Source: Arthrobacter sp. OY3WO11
GTDB taxonomy: Bacteria; Actinomycetota; Actinomycetes; Actinomycetales; Micrococcaceae
NCBI RefSeq assembly: GCF_001641125.1
Contig: NZ_LWLP01000001.1
Location: 4,189,623 to 4,253,622, forward strand
Reading direction: 5' to 3'
Length of the DNA stretch: 64,000 bases
Notes under the pieces: model-generated
Database searches by the model: none
Told to the model about the DNA's origin: nothing
Seen by the model: only the letters and a program-made list of their open reading frames with translations
Position numbers and translations under genes: made by a program
In this document: piece by piece, positions 60,851 through 64,000 of the stretch
How the letters are laid out: the number at the start of each line of letters is the position of its first letter
Position numbering within the stretch: the stretch's first letter is position 1

Positions 60851-63024
60851 CAGCGTCCTTCCAGCTTGTTGCGTTCAGCCAGCCTGGCGTCGCGTTCGGC
60901 CAATTTGGCAAACATATCGTTGTAAGCGGTGAGATCGGCGTCGTTATTCCTGTCCGCGGCCCTGTCCACGCGTTTGGTCTCCCGCTGGTCAGACCGGGAC
61001 CACATGATGGCGACGCCGAGCGCCACCAGCAGCGTGGGGACCTCGCCGATGCCCCAGGCCACGGCGCCGCCCCTCTGCTGGTCCAGGAGGGCAGACGGGC
61101 CCCACTCCCTGCCCAGGTTGCCGAAGTAGTCCGCGGCGAGGAGGTTGGTCCCGCCCATGATGGCGACGCCGAAGAAGGCGTGGAAGCCCATGGTGGCCAG
61201 GAGCAGCAGGAGCCGCATGGGGTACGGCGCCCGGCGCGGCAGCGGATCGGTGCCGATCATGGTCAGCACAAAGATGTAGCCGGTGAGCAGGAAGTGCACA
61301 ATCATCAGCTCGTGGCCCACGTGCTCACGCATGGCGAAGCCGAACAGGTCCGAGTAGTAGAACAGCACAATAGAGCCGGCAAAGTTGGCTGCCGCAAAGA
61401 GCGGGTGGGTGACCAGTTGCGAGAACTTCGAGTGGATGAACACCAGCAGCCACTCCCGGGTTCCACGGGAGCCGTCACCCCGGGCGGGCAGGGCCCGCAG
61501 GGCGAGCGTCACCGGCGCCCCCAGCACCAGGAAGATCGGGGCCACCATGGTCAGTGCCATGTGGTCCACCATGTGCGCCGAGAACAGTATGCGGCCATAG
61601 ACCGACGGCGGGCCGGACGTGATGTAGGTCAGCACCAGGAGTCCGATGACCCAGTTCACGGAGCGGAACCACTGCCACTTGTCACCGCGCCGGTGGACCT
61701 TGGCCACGCCCAGGAAGTAGGCGACGAGGCCGAACAGCGCTGCGGCGATCCAGAGCCAGTCCAGGCGCCACTCAGTGAGCCAGCGCTCCGGTGTGAGCTC
61801 AGGCGGAAGCTCGTAGCCTGTGAGGATGAAGGCGGGCGAGGCGTCAGGGGCGAAAGTGGTGGGCTCCGGCGGGGCGGAACGGCCCAGGGCGACGGCGATA
61901 CCCGAGGTTGCGCCCATCACCAGGAATTCCGTCAGGACCAGCTGCCAGAGCACACGCCGCGAGGACAGGGTGGAGCCCTTGCGGCCCAGCTGCGGGATCA
62001 CCCACTGCCGGTGCATGAATCCAATCCCGCCCAGAACCACGGTGGCCGCGGACTTGGCCAGGATCAGCTGGCCGTAGGGAGAGCCGAAGAGGTCCCCCCA
62101 GTTGGTGATCCTGATGCTCGCGTTGATGATGCCCGAGGCGAACACCAGGACGAAGGCGAAGCCGGCGAGGGACGAGAACCGGCGGAGCGTGGGTTCCGTA
62201 ATGTCGGCGGAAGCTGCGGCCTTGGGGCCGGTCAGGACTCCGGACAGCAGGGCCAGCATGATGATGCCGCCCACCCAGGTGCTGACGCCCACCAGGTGCA
62301 GGCCCAGGGAGTTGATGGCGCCTTCGTGGTCTGCGGAGCTCGAGGAGTGGCCGATCAGGGCGGTGGGTACCAGCCCCGCCAGGGCCAGGACAAGCGTCAG
62401 CGCAAGTCCGCCGAGGGACCTCACCCCGAACAGCGCCGTTGTCACAATTGCCGCGATGATGGTGACGGCCAGCCAGGCCCGGCCCGTCTCGATGTCCGTC
62501 ATGAAGAAGACCAGGGCCTGCGTGAACTCAGCGTCACCGGAGAGCCCCTGGCCAGCAACGTCAGAGTAGGTGAGGACCAGGACGGCGATGGCGGACAGCG
62601 TCCATGCGGCACCTGCCGCGGAGGCCACAGCCAGGGCGCGGCTGAAGGCGGGATGCTCCGGCGCCTCACTCTCGGCAGCCTCTTTGGCCCGGCTGCGGGG
62701 CCCGGCACTCCGGGGGAGGATACCGACGGCGAAGATCAGGCCGCCGATGACGGTCGCCAACGAGACGTTATGGATGGCCTTGCTGGCAGGGAGGCCCCAG
62801 CGGGCTAACGCCCCCGGGTCGGAGACTGCCCGGGCGCCAGCCGCGCCGGAGAAAATCAGCGCCGCTGCAAGGCCCAGGAACAGGGCAGCCAGCCCGGCCA
62901 CCTGCCAGCCCCGGGGAATGCCCAGGGAACTGCTGTCTTTGCCCGGCGCACCCTTGCCCGGCGCTCCCTTGACGGAAACGGACTGGGAGTGGGTGGAACG
63001 TGGTTTTGCGGCAGAAGACACCAT
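60850..63024 (-). CDS. CopD / CtaG (cytochrome oxidase assembly) fusion membrane protein
   Basis: A 724-residue polytopic protein. The N-terminal half (about 40-380) is a CopD-type copper-transport domain with eight helices, including SNSLGLHLVGVSTWVGGIIML-like sequence INSLGLHLVGVSTWVGG. From about 410 to 690 is a caa3-type oxidase assembly (CtaG/CtaG_2) domain with VYGRILFSAHMVDHMALTMV and HVGHELMIVHFLLTGYIF. It should move or deliver copper for cytochrome c oxidase. The N-terminus is a 30-residue polar, repeated GAPGKGAPGK segment. It is coupled by TGATG to the thioredoxin-NHL gene. Confidence 0.9.
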   Translation of the reverse strand: MVSSAAKPRSTHSQSVSVKGAPGKGAPGKDSSSLGIPRGWQVAGLAALFLGLAAALIFSGAAGARAVSDPGALARWGLPASKAIHNVSLATVIGGLIFAVGILPRSAGPRSRAKEAAESEAPEHPAFSRALAVASAAGAAWTLSAIAVLVLTYSDVAGQGLSGDAEFTQALVFFMTDIETGRAWLAVTIIAAIVTTALFGVRSLGGLALTLVLALAGLVPTALIGHSSSSADHEGAINSLGLHLVGVSTWVGGIIMLALLSGVLTGPKAAASADITEPTLRRFSSLAGFAFVLVFASGIINASIRITNWGDLFGSPYGQLILAKSAATVVLGGIGFMHRQWVIPQLGRKGSTLSSRRVLWQLVLTEFLVMGATSGIAVALGRSAPPEPTTFAPDASPAFILTGYELPPELTPERWLTEWRLDWLWIAAALFGLVAYFLGVAKVHRRGDKWQWFRSVNWVIGLLVLTYITSGPPSVYGRILFSAHMVDHMALTMVAPIFLVLGAPVTLALRALPARGDGSRGTREWLLVFIHSKFSQLVTHPLFAAANFAGSIVLFYYSDLFGFAMREHVGHELMIVHFLLTGYIFVLTMIGTDPLPRRAPYPMRLLLLLATMGFHAFFGVAIMGGTNLLAADYFGNLGREWGPSALLDQQRGGAVAWGIGEVPTLLVALGVAIMWSRSDQRETKRVDRAADRNNDADLTAYNDMFAKLAERDARLAERNKLEGR

Positions 63025-63074
63025 TCCATTGTCCGCTACGCCCGCCCGGCCCGCGAATCGGGCTTAAAAGCAAA

Positions 63075-63104
63075 AGGAGCGGCAACCAGCTGGTTGCCGC
63101 TCCT
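63075..63104 (-). terminator. Terminator of the HU gene
   Basis: A perfect 30-base palindrome, AGGAGCGGCAACCAG and its complement, followed on the minus strand by TTTTGCTTTT. It lies 37 bases beyond the HU stop. Confidence 0.85.
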
Positions 63105-63140
63105 CTTCCTGCGCCGGCTACGTGCCGGGGAGGAAGAAGC

Positions 63141-63428
63141 TTACTTCTTATTGGAGACTGCAGCCTTCAGCTTCGAGCCGGCGGTCAGCTTGACGCTGTG
63201 GCCTGCTGCGATCTGGATGGTCTCGCCGGTCTGCGGGTTGCGGCCGGTGCGTGCTGCACGGTCGGTGCGCTCGACGGCGAGCCAGCCCGGGATGGTGATC
63301 TTCTCGCCCGCGGCGACAGAAGTCTCGAAAACCTCGAACAGTGCGTCGAGGACGGAGTTGACGGCTGCCTGGCTGGTGCCGGCCTTGCCTGCTACCTCTG
63401 CAACAAGTTCACTACGGTTCTTAGCCAT
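63141..63428 (-). CDS. hup: HU family DNA-binding protein
   Basis: A 95-residue nucleoid protein. The sequence MAKNRSELVAEVAGKAGTSQ, then FETSVAAGEKITIPGWLAVE and ARTGRNPQTGETIQIAAG with the arm motif, is classic HU/IHF. It lacks the long Lys/Ala-rich C-terminus of mycobacterial HupB. It binds and bends DNA without sequence preference. AGGAGGACATAA precedes the ATG, a near-ideal ribosome site, and the gene is transcribed away from the repeat-rich 63.4-64 kb region. Confidence 0.95.
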   Translation of the reverse strand: MAKNRSELVAEVAGKAGTSQAAVNSVLDALFEVFETSVAAGEKITIPGWLAVERTDRAARTGRNPQTGETIQIAAGHSVKLTAGSKLKAAVSNKK

Positions 63429-63641
63429 TTATGTCCTCCTGGACGGTCATGATTCTGGAGCCTGAACGCGGCATGCGTACAAGCCACTGTTCGAAAACTT
63501 ACCAGCTTGGGCCCCCCGGTTCCGCAAATTCCGCGTGTTTCCGCCACTTTTTGAGGTTAATCACCGCGTTTTCGGCGTTTTCGGCCCCGGATTCAGCCAC
63601 CAGCGGACGGCCTTTGACTCATTTGCCGGCTCATCCCCTCC

Positions 63642-63912
63642 GATGCTCTCTCACTTGATGCAGGGTCTCCCGGGACGCTCTCTCAGATGATGCGGGGTTT
63701 CCTGGAATGCTCTCTCACGTGATGCAGGCTTTTACGGGATGCTGTCTCACTTGATGTCGGGTTTTCCGGGACGCTCACCGGGTTTCTTGCCGGCAGGAAG
63801 TGGGAGAGGATCGTCCGGAAAGCGGCATCTACTGAGAGAGGATCGTCCGGAAAGCGGCATCTACTGAGAGAGGATCGCCCGGGGGCCGGCATTAAGTGGA
63901 AGAGCGTTGGGG
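63642..63912. repeat. Inverted array of 32-bp repeats
   Basis: Four forward units start at 63642, 63674, 63706 and 63738 (core GATGCTCTCTCACTTGATGC), then a shortened fifth. Four inverted units follow at about 63785, 63817, 63849 and 63881, and the second and third differ at only one position of 32. All are phased at exactly 32 bases. The two blocks face each other, so the array could fold into a long hairpin or cruciform. The same core is found at 32041 and 33542-33671. Confidence 0.9.
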
Positions 63913-63964
63913 GGGGTGGGTGTGACCGGGGTCGTTGCTGGGTGTGGTGTGTGTTTAAATGTGG

Positions 63965-63993
63965 GAGGCCCCAACCGTTGTGGTTGGGGCCTC
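63965..63993. terminator. Hairpin, probable terminator
   Basis: GAGGCCCCAACC pairs with GGTTGGGGCCTC around a GTTGT loop. Its gene lies beyond the window. Confidence 0.6.
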
Positions 63994-64000
63994 GACCATT

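Larger units (their letters stand above)
63429..64000. other. Intergenic region holding the 32-bp repeat array and a hairpin
   Basis: 572 bases without a gene. It contains the HU promoter region (63430-63560), the 32-bp repeat array (63642-63912) and a hairpin at 63965-63993. Short open frames across the array come from the repeat period and are not real. Confidence 0.8.

Noticed and set aside
63683..63892. Short open frames in the repeat array
   Set aside because: They arise from the periodic repeat and show internal repetition with no start signal.
63642..63912. A CRISPR array
   Set aside because: The 32-bp period consists of the repeat alone without unique spacers, units occur in both directions, and no cas genes are near.

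Overview
The window is high-GC, densely coded actinobacterial chromosome. It most resembles Arthrobacter or Pseudarthrobacter (Micrococcaceae). The main clues are a choline oxidase whose catalytic residues carry the same numbers as the Arthrobacter globiformis enzyme, an actinobacterial Mrp/Mnh antiporter operon, a Dcd-type dCTP deaminase, a short HU protein, and many GTG starts with ATGA/GTGA overlaps. This assignment rests on recalled protein families, not on a search.

Layout. 1-2.7 kb: a thiamine-precursor ECF transporter (ykoEDC) behind a TPP riboswitch, on the minus strand. 2.7-6.9 kb: a heme-degrading-domain protein, a DUF4383 membrane protein, then a tightly coupled cassette of a heme-oxygenase-like di-iron protein, a glycosyltransferase and a CDGSH iron-sulfur protein, followed by DUF4235. 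6.9-13.4 kb: Na+(K+)/H+ antiporter operon mnhABCDEFG (A and B fused). 13.6-20.6 kb: an MFS transporter; an Idh/DUF6807/cupin/LacI catabolic operon with a palindromic operator on its promoter; a K+/H+ antiporter pair. 20.7-28.3 kb: dcd, a secreted CAP-domain protein, an SRPBCC protein, tRNA-Gly(CCC), a tiny basic protein coupled to carboxyethylornithine synthase, and an MFS pump divergent from a LysR regulator.

28.3-36.2 kb is a proline-type module: putA, an amino-acid permease and a LysR regulator. putA and the permease/regulator promoter region share a 37-bp AT-rich operator-like element. An IS110-family element has landed between putA and the permease, inside an array of 32-bp repeats. Its non-coding left end carries short segments that match both its own ends and its target, in the order expected of a bridge RNA. 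The same repeat family forms a larger inverted array at 63.64-63.91 kb.

36.3-49 kb: panD, an AEC transporter, a sarcosine-oxidase-like enzyme, a DHA2 exporter, a GH15 enzyme fused to a phosphatase-like domain that has lost its catalytic aspartates, a luciferase-like oxidoreductase, an aldo/keto reductase, a DJ-1/PfpI protein, a 774-residue secreted coiled-coil protein and a remnant of a solute-binding-protein gene. 49-54.8 kb: choline oxidation (TetR regulator, two operators, betB, codA, APC permease). 54.9-63.4 kb: a HerA/DUF853 ATPase, a membrane-anchored protein of unknown function, a DUF559 endonuclease-like gene bracketed by two 80-bp direct repeats, a thioredoxin-NHL protein coupled to a CopD/CtaG membrane protein, and HU.

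The strongest leads are the IS110 element with readable guide segments and its 32-bp repeat target, the DUF559 gene with flanking repeats, the di-iron/CDGSH/glycosyltransferase cassette, and the inactive phosphatase domain on the GH15 enzyme.
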